NCBI RefSeq assembly: GCF_002014985.1
Contig: NZ_MUXU01000017.1
Location: 25,683-48,381 of the forward strand
From: Moraxella caviae
GTDB lineage: Bacteria; Pseudomonadota; Gammaproteobacteria; Pseudomonadales; Moraxellaceae
Reading direction: 5' to 3'
DNA length: 22,699 nucleotides
Shown here piece by piece: positions 15,230 to 22,643 of this stretch. The position numbers were made by a program, and so were the translations under genes. The number at the start of each line of letters is the position of its first letter. Position 1 is the stretch's first letter. The notes beneath the pieces were generated by a model. The model made no database searches. It was not told the DNA's origin and saw only the letters and a list, made by a program, of their open reading frames with translations.

Positions 15230-18200
15230 ATGATACCTTTAACCATTGACCAAAAACGCTTAGAAAACATCGCCAAAATCGCACGCTCGCACGTTGCCAG
15301 CCAAGACGCAGCATTGCTTGATGAGTTCATCAAAGTGTATTATCAATACCTGCACGCTGATGACGCGGCAAATATTGACGATGTGAATTTGGCGGGCATG
15401 GCGCTGCACCATTTTAGCCTGCTTAAGCACCACAACGGACAAAATCCGAAAGTCGCCGTCATCAATCCTGTGAGCGATGAGCATCATTTTCATAGTGGGC
15501 GCACGGTGGTGCAGCTGGTGGCGCTTGACCGTCCGTTTTTGACAGATACCATGCTGATGGGGCTTGAAAAGCTGGGCATCAGCGTACACCGCATTTATAC
15601 CAACATCATCAAAGCGGTGCGTGATGACGCAGGCGCACTGACGGACGTGGTGCGCACCGATGAGAGCAACAGCACCATCAGTCAGCAATTTTCGTTTTTA
15701 CATTGTGAGATTGACCGCCAAGCCGATGGTGATTTGGCACGCATTCAAAAGGCGCTGCTTGAGCGCATTACCACGCTGGATATTGTCGTGGCAGACCACA
15801 CACAAATGCGTGATCGCTTGGACGGTATCATTCAGGATATGGCACGCCTGCCACTGCCAACCGAGCAAAGTTCTAAAGAAGAAATCACCAGTTTTTTAGA
15901 TTGGATTCGTGATGATCACTTTATTTTCCTTGGTTTTAGAGAATACAGCCTAGATGGCAGCGGCGATGTGCCAGAGCTGTACACTGTGGGCGGTAGCGGA
16001 CTTGGCGTGCTGCGTGAAAATGGCGAGAACGGCTTGTCAAAAAGTTTTCATCGCTTGCCAGATGAGCTAAAACATCTTTTGACTGTGCCACGCGTGCTGC
16101 TGTTATCAAAATCTAGCCACGAATCGCCAGTACACCGCCCTGTGTACATGGATTTTCTAGGCATTCATAAATATGATGAAACGGGCAAATTGGTGGGTGA
16201 ATACCGCTTTGTGGGGCTTTTGACTTCGCAAGCCTACCAAATGAGCGTGCGTGAAATTCCGCTGCTGCGTGAAAAAGCAGAAAAGATTTTGGCGTTGTCA
16301 AACTTGCCAAAAAACAGCCATGCCTATTTAAAATTGGCGCACATTGTCAATACTTTGCCGCGCGATGATTTGTTCCAAGCCAACATTGACGAGCTGTATC
16401 CTGCGGTAACTGCCATCGCCCAATTACAAGACAAAAACCGCTTGCGTCTTTTGGCGCGCACCGACCATTATCAGCGTTTTGTGTCGTGCCTTGTGTACAT
16501 TCCACGCCATAAATTTGACACAGCATTGCGTCGTCAAATGCAAGAAATGCTGACCGAAGCCTTTGGCGGTATTTCATCAAACTTCACTACCGAATTTAAC
16601 GAGCTGCACCATGCGCGTGTGCATATCCATGTGCGCACCGTGCCGGGACAAGTAAAAGCGGTGGATTTGCCTGCGCTTGAGCGTAAATTGACGGCGCTTA
16701 TGCAAGATTGGACGGACGATTATGCGCGTGTGCTTGGCGAAGTGCTGGGCGAAAGCCGTGCCAATGAGCTTTTGCGTGATTATGCGGCGCACATTCCAGC
16801 GGCATACCAAGAGCGCTACGATGTACATACCGCTGTGGCAGACACCCAAAGAATGCTGGCATTGTCAAACGATGAGCCTTTGATTTGGCATTTGTATCAA
16901 TCGGCAGGCGAAAGCGTGGATCAGCTGCGCCTAAAATTGTACGGCTTGGGCGAGCCATCGGCTTTGTCAAATGTATTGCCGATTTTGGAAAACTTTGGTG
17001 TGTCGGTCATCAATTCGCAAACCTTTAAATTTGCCACCAGCACACCAGCGTGGCTGCAAGAATACAAACTCAAACTGCGCACGGCAGACGCCATTGATTT
17101 GGCGGTGGTGCGTTCACAATTTGAGCTGAGTCTAAAAGAAATTTGGGCGGGCAACATTGAATCTGACCGCCTAAATGAGCTGGTATTGACCACAGATTTG
17201 GACGCTTATCATGTGCTGGTATTGCGTGCGCTGTCTCGCTATATGGTACAAGCACGCGCACCGTTTTCTAGCGACTATATCCATCAGACCTTGACCAGCA
17301 ATGCCAATTTGGCACGCTTGATTGTGGATTTGTTCATCGCCAAGATGTCGCCAGATGTGGCAGATGATGAGCGTGCTGAGCGCATGGCAAGCGTGAAAGC
17401 GGCGATTGATGGCGCATTGGCAAACGTGGCAAGTCTTGATGAAGACCGCATTATCCGCTGGTTCTTGGATTTGATTGACGCACTGTTGCGCACCAATTTC
17501 TACCAGTTGGATCAAGACGGCAAGCGCAAAGACCGTGTGTCGTTTAAATTTGCTGCCAGCCGCATTCCGCATTTGCCAAAACCAAAGCCAATGTTTGAAA
17601 TCTATGTGTACTCACCACGCATTGAAGGCGTGCATTTGCGCGGTGGCAAGGTGGCGCGTGGTGGTTTGCGCTGGAGCGATCGCATGGAAGATTATCGCAC
17701 CGAAGTCTTAGGCTTGGTAAAAGCGCAGATGGTGAAAAATGCCGTCATCGTACCAGTGGGTTCTAAAGGCGGCTTTGTGTGTAAAGACCGCTCAAAAGCT
17801 GGCAACCGTGAGACGTGGCAAGCTGAAGGTGTGGCGTGCTATCAGACCTTTATCCGTGGCTTGCTTGATGTTACGGATAATTTGGTGGACGGCAAAGTTG
17901 TGCCGCCTGCACGCACTGTACGCCATGATGAAGACGATCCGTATCTGGTGGTGGCAGCGGACAAAGGCACAGCGACTTTCTCAGACATCGCCAATGCTTT
18001 GTCGGCAGAATATGGCTTTTGGCTGCAAGACGCTTTTGCTTCTGGTGGCTCAGCAGGCTACGACCACAAAGGCATGGGCATTACCGCGCGTGGGGCGTGG
18101 GAGAGCGTGAAGCGTCATTTCCGCTTGATGGATAAAGACATTCAGCAAAAAGACGACTTTACCGTGGTGGGCATTGGCGATATGTCAGGCGATGTATTTG

Positions 18201-20038
18201 GTAATGGTATGCTGCTGTCTCGCCACATTCGCTTGCAAGCGGCGTTCAACCACTTGCACATTTTCATTGACCCAAATCCAGACGCAGCCAAGTCTTATGC
18301 TGAGCGTGAGCGTTTGTTTAATTTGCCACGCTCAATGTGGACGGATTATGACAGCGCACTCATCAGTGAAGGCGGTGGCGTGTTTAACCGCAGCGATAAA
18401 TCCATCAAAATCACCCCACAAATGCAGGTGGCTTTTGACATTGCAGAAGATGAGCTGACGCCAAACGAGCTTTTAAATAAGCTATTAAAAGCGCCTGTGG
18501 ATTTGATTTGGAATGGCGGTATCGGCACTTACATCAAATCCAGCGATGAAGATCATGCAGACGTGGGCGACCGTGCCAACGATGCGATTCGTGTCAATGG
18601 CAACGAAGTTCGTGCGAAAGTCGTGGGTGAAGGCGGTAACTTAGGCTGCACCCAAAAAGGGCGTATTGAGTATGCGCAAAATGGCGGCCGCATTTATACA
18701 GATGCGATTGACAACTCAGGCGGCGTGAACTGCTCTGACCACGAAGTAAACATCAAAATCTTGCTGGGCGCAGTGGTTGAGCAAGGCGATATGACCACCA
18801 AGCAGCGCAATGCTTTGCTAGAAAGCATGACGGACGACGTGGCACAGCTGGTATTGCGCCAAAACTACCTACAGCCGCAAGCCATTGAACTGTCTGCTCG
18901 TGAAGCAGCGCAGCGACTTGGCGAGCATCAGCGTTTCATGCAGTTCTTAGAATCAGCAAACCGCCTAGACCGCGCGATTGAGTATTTGCCAAGCGATGAT
19001 GCGATTGCGCAGCGTCAAAAAGCAGGGCGTGGCTTGACCAATCCTGAATTTGCGGTGCTGCTTGCCTATGGCAAAATGTGGGTGTATGACGAAATGCTGG
19101 CAAGCGATTTGACGGACGATGCGTATTTCTTACATGAGCTGAAAAAATACTTCCCGAATGCGCTGACTGAGCCTTATTATGATGAAATGGTGAAGCACCG
19201 CTTGCACCGTGAAATCATCAGCACTTATTTGACGAATGGCTTGGTGAACCGCCTTGGCATGGAAACGGTGTATCGCTTGCATGATGAGACGGGCAAATCC
19301 ATCGCTGACATCACCCGTGCTTATGCGGTGGTGCGTGATGTGTTTGGCGCACAAGCGGCGTGGAATCAGTTAGAAGCGCTGGACAATAAAGCAAATGCAA
19401 CGCTGCTTTTGGACATTGAGCTTGGTGTGCGTGAAGCACTCAAACAAGGCATGGTGTGGTTCTTGACCAATGCTGACCTAAGCGATGTGGCGCAAACGGC
19501 ACAAAGCTTTAAAACCGCAATCGCCACCTTGATGGAAAATGACAGCCTTGTGCAGACGCATTTTGCTGATGTGATGGCAGCGCAAGTTGAAACGCTGAAT
19601 CTGACCAGTCTGGACGCTGATGCCGCGGCGGTGTTTGCACGTTTGCCAATTTATGTGCAAGCGCTGGACGTGGTGGCGTTGGCGCACCAAAAACAGCAAA
19701 ACCTGTTTGATGTGGCGAGCGTGTATTTTGCGATGTCGGACGCACTTGGTATGGCGCAGCTAAACGCCTTACTTGAGACCTTGCCAGCACAAAGCTATTG
19801 GGATCGCCGCGCGAATTTGGCGTTGTCGCTTGAGCTGAATCGCACATTGCTTGCGCTTGTTGGCGATGTGTTAAGCGCGCACGGTGCGGACGGCTTTGGC
19901 GCATGGCAGCAAAAACAAGCTGCGAAACTTGCTGCGCTTACCACACAGCGTGAAAGCCTAAAAGACCCTGCGCAAAAAGTTGGACTTGCGGCATTGTCTG
20001 TGCTGCTCAGCGAAATGAACGGCTTAAAAGCCAGCTAA
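15230..20038 (+). CDS. NAD-specific glutamate dehydrogenase, large (about 180 kDa) type
   Basis: Oxidative deamination of L-glutamate to 2-oxoglutarate and ammonium with NAD+, a catabolic cytosolic enzyme that feeds amino-acid carbon into the TCA cycle. The 1,602 residues match the 'GDH-180' class of proteobacteria and Streptomyces, not the 450-residue GdhA class. The long N-terminal regulatory half covers roughly residues 1-780. The catalytic region follows: R-G-G-K-V-A-R-G-G-L-R-W-S-D-R-x-E-D-Y-R-T-E-V (about 803-826), K-A-Q-M-V-K-N-A-V-I-V-P-V-G-S-K-G-G-F, the NAD-binding V-G-I-G-D-M-S-G-D-V-F-G-N-G (about 977-990), W-N-G-G-I-G-T-Y-I-K, and G-E-G-G-N-L-G-C-T-Q (about 1133-1142). A helical C-terminal domain completes it. 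The frame is intact. The ATG has a modest GGAC-type ribosome-binding site. It is monocistronic, between its own regulatory region and a strong terminator. In some bacteria this class is called gdhB. Confidence 0.96.
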   Translation: MIPLTIDQKRLENIAKIARSHVASQDAALLDEFIKVYYQYLHADDAANIDDVNLAGMALHHFSLLKHHNGQNPKVAVINPVSDEHHFHSGRTVVQLVALDRPFLTDTMLMGLEKLGISVHRIYTNIIKAVRDDAGALTDVVRTDESNSTISQQFSFLHCEIDRQADGDLARIQKALLERITTLDIVVADHTQMRDRLDGIIQDMARLPLPTEQSSKEEITSFLDWIRDDHFIFLGFREYSLDGSGDVPELYTVGGSGLGVLRENGENGLSKSFHRLPDELKHLLTVPRVLLLSKSSHESPVHRPVYMDFLGIHKYDETGKLVGEYRFVGLLTSQAYQMSVREIPLLREKAEKILALSNLPKNSHAYLKLAHIVNTLPRDDLFQANIDELYPAVTAIAQLQDKNRLRLLARTDHYQRFVSCLVYIPRHKFDTALRRQMQEMLTEAFGGISSNFTTEFNELHHARVHIHVRTVPGQVKAVDLPALERKLTALMQDWTDDYARVLGEVLGESRANELLRDYAAHIPAAYQERYDVHTAVADTQRMLALSNDEPLIWHLYQSAGESVDQLRLKLYGLGEPSALSNVLPILENFGVSVINSQTFKFATSTPAWLQEYKLKLRTADAIDLAVVRSQFELSLKEIWAGNIESDRLNELVLTTDLDAYHVLVLRALSRYMVQARAPFSSDYIHQTLTSNANLARLIVDLFIAKMSPDVADDERAERMASVKAAIDGALANVASLDEDRIIRWFLDLIDALLRTNFYQLDQDGKRKDRVSFKFAASRIPHLPKPKPMFEIYVYSPRIEGVHLRGGKVARGGLRWSDRMEDYRTEVLGLVKAQMVKNAVIVPVGSKGGFVCKDRSKAGNRETWQAEGVACYQTFIRGLLDVTDNLVDGKVVPPARTVRHDEDDPYLVVAADKGTATFSDIANALSAEYGFWLQDAFASGGSAGYDHKGMGITARGAWESVKRHFRLMDKDIQQKDDFTVVGIGDMSGDVFGNGMLLSRHIRLQAAFNHLHIFIDPNPDAAKSYAERERLFNLPRSMWTDYDSALISEGGGVFNRSDKSIKITPQMQVAFDIAEDELTPNELLNKLLKAPVDLIWNGGIGTYIKSSDEDHADVGDRANDAIRVNGNEVRAKVVGEGGNLGCTQKGRIEYAQNGGRIYTDAIDNSGGVNCSDHEVNIKILLGAVVEQGDMTTKQRNALLESMTDDVAQLVLRQNYLQPQAIELSAREAAQRLGEHQRFMQFLESANRLDRAIEYLPSDDAIAQRQKAGRGLTNPEFAVLLAYGKMWVYDEMLASDLTDDAYFLHELKKYFPNALTEPYYDEMVKHRLHREIISTYLTNGLVNRLGMETVYRLHDETGKSIADITRAYAVVRDVFGAQAAWNQLEALDNKANATLLLDIELGVREALKQGMVWFLTNADLSDVAQTAQSFKTAIATLMENDSLVQTHFADVMAAQVETLNLTSLDADAAAVFARLPIYVQALDVVALAHQKQQNLFDVASVYFAMSDALGMAQLNALLETLPAQSYWDRRANLALSLELNRTLLALVGDVLSAHGADGFGAWQQKQAAKLAALTTQRESLKDPAQKVGLAALSVLLSEMNGLKAS

Positions 20039-20052
20039 CCTAGCAAGCCAAA

Positions 20053-20089
20053 CCACAAACCCACGTTTTATGACGTGGGTTTTTTGTGG
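20053..20089 (+). terminator. Rho-independent terminator of the glutamate dehydrogenase gene
   Basis: AAACCCACGT (20057-20066) and ACGTGGGTTT (20073-20082) form a 10-pair stem with a 6-base loop followed by a run of T. The outer bases CCAC and GTGG extend the pairing. It lies 15 bases after the stop codon and marks the end of the chromosomal block before the phage genes. Confidence 0.92.
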
Positions 20090-20185
20090 ATTGACGACAA
20101 TGCGGCAAAAGAAGAAGGCTTGGGTGATGGCAGAGGTTTAACGATAAACCGCCCAAATCCAAATCATCTAACCTAATTTTTAATC

Positions 20186-20224
20186 AAACAAAACCCAAAA
20201 CTATCATGGTTTCGGGGTTTGTTT
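20186..20224. terminator. Second hairpin in the gene-free host/phage junction
   Basis: AAACAAAACCC (20186-20196) and GGGGTTTGTTT (20214-20224) pair with one mismatch, and the interior (AAAC with GTTT) pairs further. T-rich flanks on the minus strand suggest a back-up terminator for leftward phage transcription. The rest of the 350-base junction (20039-20388) is very AT-rich. It has no gene, and also TACTACTAA twice (20333-20341, 20345-20353). Confidence 0.5.
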
Positions 20225-20355
20225 GTGGGCAGATTATGGAAGTTGTTGCTATACTTGCATTTTCCAGTCAAATGTAATTTTTTCATATAAACTATTGATT
20301 TAAAACATTATTTTTTGTAAAAATAAAATTTCTACTACTAATCTTACTACTAAAA

Positions 20356-20385
20356 ATAATGGCTATGTAAAAACACAGCCATTAT
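20356..20385 (-). terminator. Terminator of the leftward phage operon
   Basis: ATAATGGCT (20356-20364) and AGCCATTAT (20377-20385) pair perfectly, with inner TGT/ACA pairs extending the stem after one A-C mismatch. On the minus strand the stem is followed by TTTTTAG. It begins three bases after the alpA-like stop codon, so it ends the phage transcript. Confidence 0.85.
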
Positions 20386-20388
20386 ACC

Positions 20389-20559
20389 TTATTGCTTACT
20401 ATCCATCCACATACAAACTTCAGATAATTTCCATCGGCTACACCTGCCCAATTTGATGGGCTTTGGGAAATCGCCAGCTCTAATTAGGCGATAGATAAAA
20501 TCTTTTTTCATGCCGATAATGCTTTCAACTTCTGCCAAATTTATCAGTTTTTCAGTCAT
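20389..20559 (-). CDS. AlpA-family phage regulatory protein / excisionase-like
   Basis: A 56-residue winged-helix (MerR-like) DNA-binding protein. It opens with MTEKLINLAEVESIIGMKKD, and the pattern L-x-x-V-x-x-I-I-G-M-x-x-x-x-I-Y-R-L-I-R-A-G-D-F-P-x-P-I-K-L-G-x-x-S-R-W-x-x-S-E-V-x-x-W is the AlpA signature. In E. coli cryptic prophage CP4-57, AlpA activates the neighbouring integrase and so drives excision; many homologues sit at prophage edges as Cox/Xis-type factors. Its ribosome-binding site AAGGA overlaps the stop codon of the upstream MazG-like gene (stop TAA, nine bases between genes), so the two are coupled. It is the last gene of the leftward operon. No integrase is present beside it in the window. 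Its unusually small size leaves only the DNA-binding domain. Confidence 0.88.
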   Translation of the reverse strand: MTEKLINLAEVESIIGMKKDFIYRLIRAGDFPKPIKLGRCSRWKLSEVCMWMDSKQ

Positions 20560-20568
20560 TTTCAATCC

Positions 20569-21222
20569 TTATACAAATTTTTCCAACTCTGGCGGTCTGT
20601 AGTTCTCACCTTTGGCGATTTTGCCGTGTTCGTTGAATACGGGTTCGCCGTTTTCAAACTTGCTCCAGTTGCTTGCATTGACTTCGTTTAATGCGCCGTG
20701 AACGTCATAGCCCATCATATAGCCAAAGCCAACGAGCGTTACAATCGTATCGCAAATGGCGTCCAGCAGCTCCACATCATCAATCGTGCGCTCAAATGGC
20801 GGACGCTTTGCATGGTAAAACTTATCACGGATTTGCTCCAATCGCTCATCACGGATACCGCAAGCCCTTAAAATCTCGCCAAACTCTTCGCACATCGCAC
20901 CAAATTGCACTGATTTGTTAGCAGGTTTTGGCTTAATTGTTTTAAACCAAGCGGTAATGCTGTCAATCGTGCTTATCTCAACGTGCAAATACTTTTTGAT
21001 TTGGTCGGGATAATGCGTATCCTGCGCCCATTCTTTGGCTTCGTCTACGCTGTAAAACAACTTGCAACCTGTGTTCATTTCGCAAAAGTTATAATACGTC
21101 AGCCGATAACACCGCTCTTTTTCGTAGTAGCTGATACGGTAGTTTGACAGCCCCGTATTGGCAAAATGTACGTCTTTGTTTTCTCGCCAGCTGATTAACC
21201 GTGCTTTGTAAGTCTTATTCAT
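20569..21222 (-). CDS. Phage MazG-like nucleotide pyrophosphohydrolase with an extra N-terminal domain
   Basis: A 217-residue, apparently two-domain phage protein. The C-terminal part (about 105-217) is an all-alpha NTP pyrophosphohydrolase: E112-E-F-G-E116 followed by E151-L-L-D154-A-I-C-D158 reproduces the MazG E-x-x-x-E / E-x-x-D metal-binding motif. The tail N182-A-S-N-W-S-K-F-E, then the G200-K-I-x-K-G-x-N-Y-R-P-P motif is characteristic of phage MazG-like proteins. Such enzymes hydrolyse (d)NTPs or alarmones to monophosphates and are thought to adjust nucleotide pools during infection. The N-terminal part (about 1-80), with S58-V-D-E-A-K-E-W-A-Q, resembles the small phage domain with a 'sleeEAKxxAQ' helix usually encoded separately. 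The ATG has a strong ribosome-binding site (GGGGGA). It lies between the 12-codon ORF and alpA in one transcript. The fusion is seen directly; the identity of the N-terminal domain is inference. Confidence 0.82.
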   Translation of the reverse strand: MNKTYKARLISWRENKDVHFANTGLSNYRISYYEKERCYRLTYYNFCEMNTGCKLFYSVDEAKEWAQDTHYPDQIKKYLHVEISTIDSITAWFKTIKPKPANKSVQFGAMCEEFGEILRACGIRDERLEQIRDKFYHAKRPPFERTIDDVELLDAICDTIVTLVGFGYMMGYDVHGALNEVNASNWSKFENGEPVFNEHGKIAKGENYRPPELEKFV

Positions 21223-21239
21223 AATTTCCCCCGCTAATC

Positions 21240-21278
21240 TTAATCAACGCTAAGGTCTGCGTGAATGTGTTTAGGCAT
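21240..21278 (-). pseudogene. 12-codon ORF, probable start of a deleted phage gene
   Basis: ATG 21278 reads MPKHIHADLSVD and stops. It has an excellent ribosome-binding site (AAAGGAG, inside the end of the DUF551 remnant), far better than a chance ORF would be expected to have. The first residues resemble the conserved start of small phage proteins that begin M-x-x-H-x-H-A-D/E-L and continue for about 100 residues; here the body is missing. A leader peptide for the MazG-like gene is the alternative. Confidence 0.45.
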
Positions 21279-21369
21279 TTTTCTGCTCCTTTGGCGGTTC
21301 TGGTAAAGGTTGCCAGTGTGAAAGCCCGTATCGTGGGCTAGTCGGTCTTGCTAAGACGTAATTTGATGA
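21271..21369 (-). pseudogene. DUF551 C-terminal remnant without a start codon
   Basis: Directly after the stop of the SSB-like gene, and in the same reading frame, 32 sense codons run to a TAA at 21271-21273. The end reads G-L-S-H-W-Q-P-L-P-E-P-P-K-E-Q. That H-W-x-P-L-P-E-P-P motif is the C-terminal signature of DUF551, a small protein common in phage early regions. No ATG, GTG or TTG exists in the fragment, so it cannot be translated on its own except by stop-codon read-through. It looks like the scar of a deletion that removed the N-terminal part of a DUF551 gene. Confidence 0.7.
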
Positions 21370-22017
21370 TTAGAACGGCACATCATCATCTGCTACAGCT
21401 TGTGGCGCAAATTGATTATTCGCTTGCTGATTTGCTACTGTGTTATGCAAATCATCATCGGCTTGCTTTTCTAAGCGTTCAGATTTGACAAGCATTTGCT
21501 TGTAAATTGCGTCAATATCCTGCGGTGTTTGCACACCAGCATTGATTTCACGGTAGCTTAATTCGCCATCGCTAAAAGCGGCGTAAATTTCGGTTTTCGT
21601 GCGTTTTTCGCCGTTGTACACTTGAAAATTACGGATAAATAGGGCGGTAAAAATGCGGTTCGTCAGCTCTGGCGCATAAACACCTTGTGCTTGCACCGTT
21701 TGGCGGCTTTCCCAATTGTACTTTGGTGCAACGCCTTGGGTTGGCGTAAGCACTTGAACGCCCAAAATGCCCATCAACGCTTGCAACTGCTGATACTGAA
21801 AATCGATAATCTCGCCGTTCGCCTTTTCGTACCAATAAGTGTGAAAGGCGTGTTGTCTGTCTTGGTTCACCATTTCTAGCTCAACGCCCTGTGCGCCCGA
21901 TTTTGATTGCACAAATTCAGCACGGATAATTTTCACCTTTTGCTTGGTGTTACCAGCGATGAAGTTGCTTGCGCCCACTTTTAGGGCTTCTTGTTGGTTA
22001 AATACGATTGGTTTCAT
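21370..22017 (-). CDS. Phage ssDNA-binding-type protein with SSB-like acidic tail
   Basis: A 215-residue protein of unknown family by eye, probably a phage single-stranded DNA-binding protein. The last residues are D-D-D-V-P-F, matching the acidic D-D-D-I-P-F tip with which bacterial SSB recruits exonuclease I, RecO, PriA and others. Before it lies a Gln/Asn-rich flexible stretch (N-T-V-A-N-Q-Q-A-N-N-Q-F), again SSB-like. The N-terminal two thirds is beta-rich (K-V-K-I-I-R-A-E-F-V-Q, G-V-E-L-E-M-V-N), compatible with an OB fold. It occupies the place next to a Sak4-like ATPase where DUF669-type proteins are often found. ATG 22017 has AGGAGAG seven bases upstream and overlaps the ATPase stop as ATGA; a frame extension to 22050 lies inside the ATPase gene and is rejected. 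The OB fold and function are inference. Confidence 0.7.
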   Translation of the reverse strand: MKPIVFNQQEALKVGASNFIAGNTKQKVKIIRAEFVQSKSGAQGVELEMVNQDRQHAFHTYWYEKANGEIIDFQYQQLQALMGILGVQVLTPTQGVAPKYNWESRQTVQAQGVYAPELTNRIFTALFIRNFQVYNGEKRTKTEIYAAFSDGELSYREINAGVQTPQDIDAIYKQMLVKSERLEKQADDDLHNTVANQQANNQFAPQAVADDDVPF

Positions 22018-22643
22018 GATTGCTCTCCTGTAATGCCGTAGTAGTCGCAAATTGCGCCATCTACAAATTTCAAATCGTTTGGGATTAGTGCGTCATCAAA
22101 CATCTCAAAGGGTGTTTTGACGGTATTTGCACCGTTATTTTGCGTTAAAAAGTAGTTTTTGCCATCATCAACTTTGGTTTGTAGCACAATGCTTACCATG
22201 CCTTCGGGCGTGATTTTCTCATCAAGCATTTTGCCGATGGTTTTAATTTTAGTGCCGCCTGTCGCTGTTTCTTCGGTGTGTGATAAGATATACACACGCT
22301 GATAGTCTTTCATGCCGTGGCTGATGGTGTTTAGGATATTCCAAGCATTGCGCCCAATGCTGGTAAATTTATCAAAGCCTTTCACGTCTGAATTGCGCAT
22401 GAACTCGTTTGCCATGATGTACTGAAAATCATCAATCACCACAATCGGCTCTTTGATGGTTGGCAGTTTTTGGCAAATCCAGTTAGCGTCATCAGTCGTT
22501 ACCATCTTAAAATTTTTGCCGTTTTTAAAGGGTAAGGGCTTGCCCACCACGTTAATTACAGCAACATTGGCTGGGTCTAAGTTGTGCAAGCTAAAAGATT
22601 TGCCACTGCCTGAATGCCCCAAGATAAATACACCGATTGCCAT
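22014..22643 (-). CDS. Phage RecA-like P-loop ATPase, Sak4-type
   Basis: A 209-residue ATPase. Walker A is G9-H-S-G-S-G-K15-S and Walker B is I67-V-V-I-D-D72, with a sensor-like strand Y118-I-L-S-H-T-E-E. The small single-domain RecA-type core, the short spacing between motifs and the downstream SSB-like gene fit the AAA_24/Sak4 group of phage proteins, ATP-dependent single-strand annealing or recombination factors. A generic phage AAA ATPase with another role is the alternative. The start ATG overlaps the preceding gene's stop as TAATG and has AAGGA upstream. The stop overlaps the next start as ATGA, so stoichiometric coupled synthesis with the SSB-like protein is likely. No second domain or membrane segment is seen. 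Confidence 0.72.
   Translation of the reverse strand: MAIGVFILGHSGSGKSFSLHNLDPANVAVINVVGKPLPFKNGKNFKMVTTDDANWICQKLPTIKEPIVVIDDFQYIMANEFMRNSDVKGFDKFTSIGRNAWNILNTISHGMKDYQRVYILSHTEETATGGTKIKTIGKMLDEKITPEGMVSIVLQTKVDDGKNYFLTQNNGANTVKTPFEMFDDALIPNDLKFVDGAICDYYGITGEQS

Noticed and set aside
22018..22050. Longer start for the SSB-like protein
   Set aside because: The extension lies inside the ATPase gene; ATG 22017 has a strong ribosome-binding site and an ATGA overlap.
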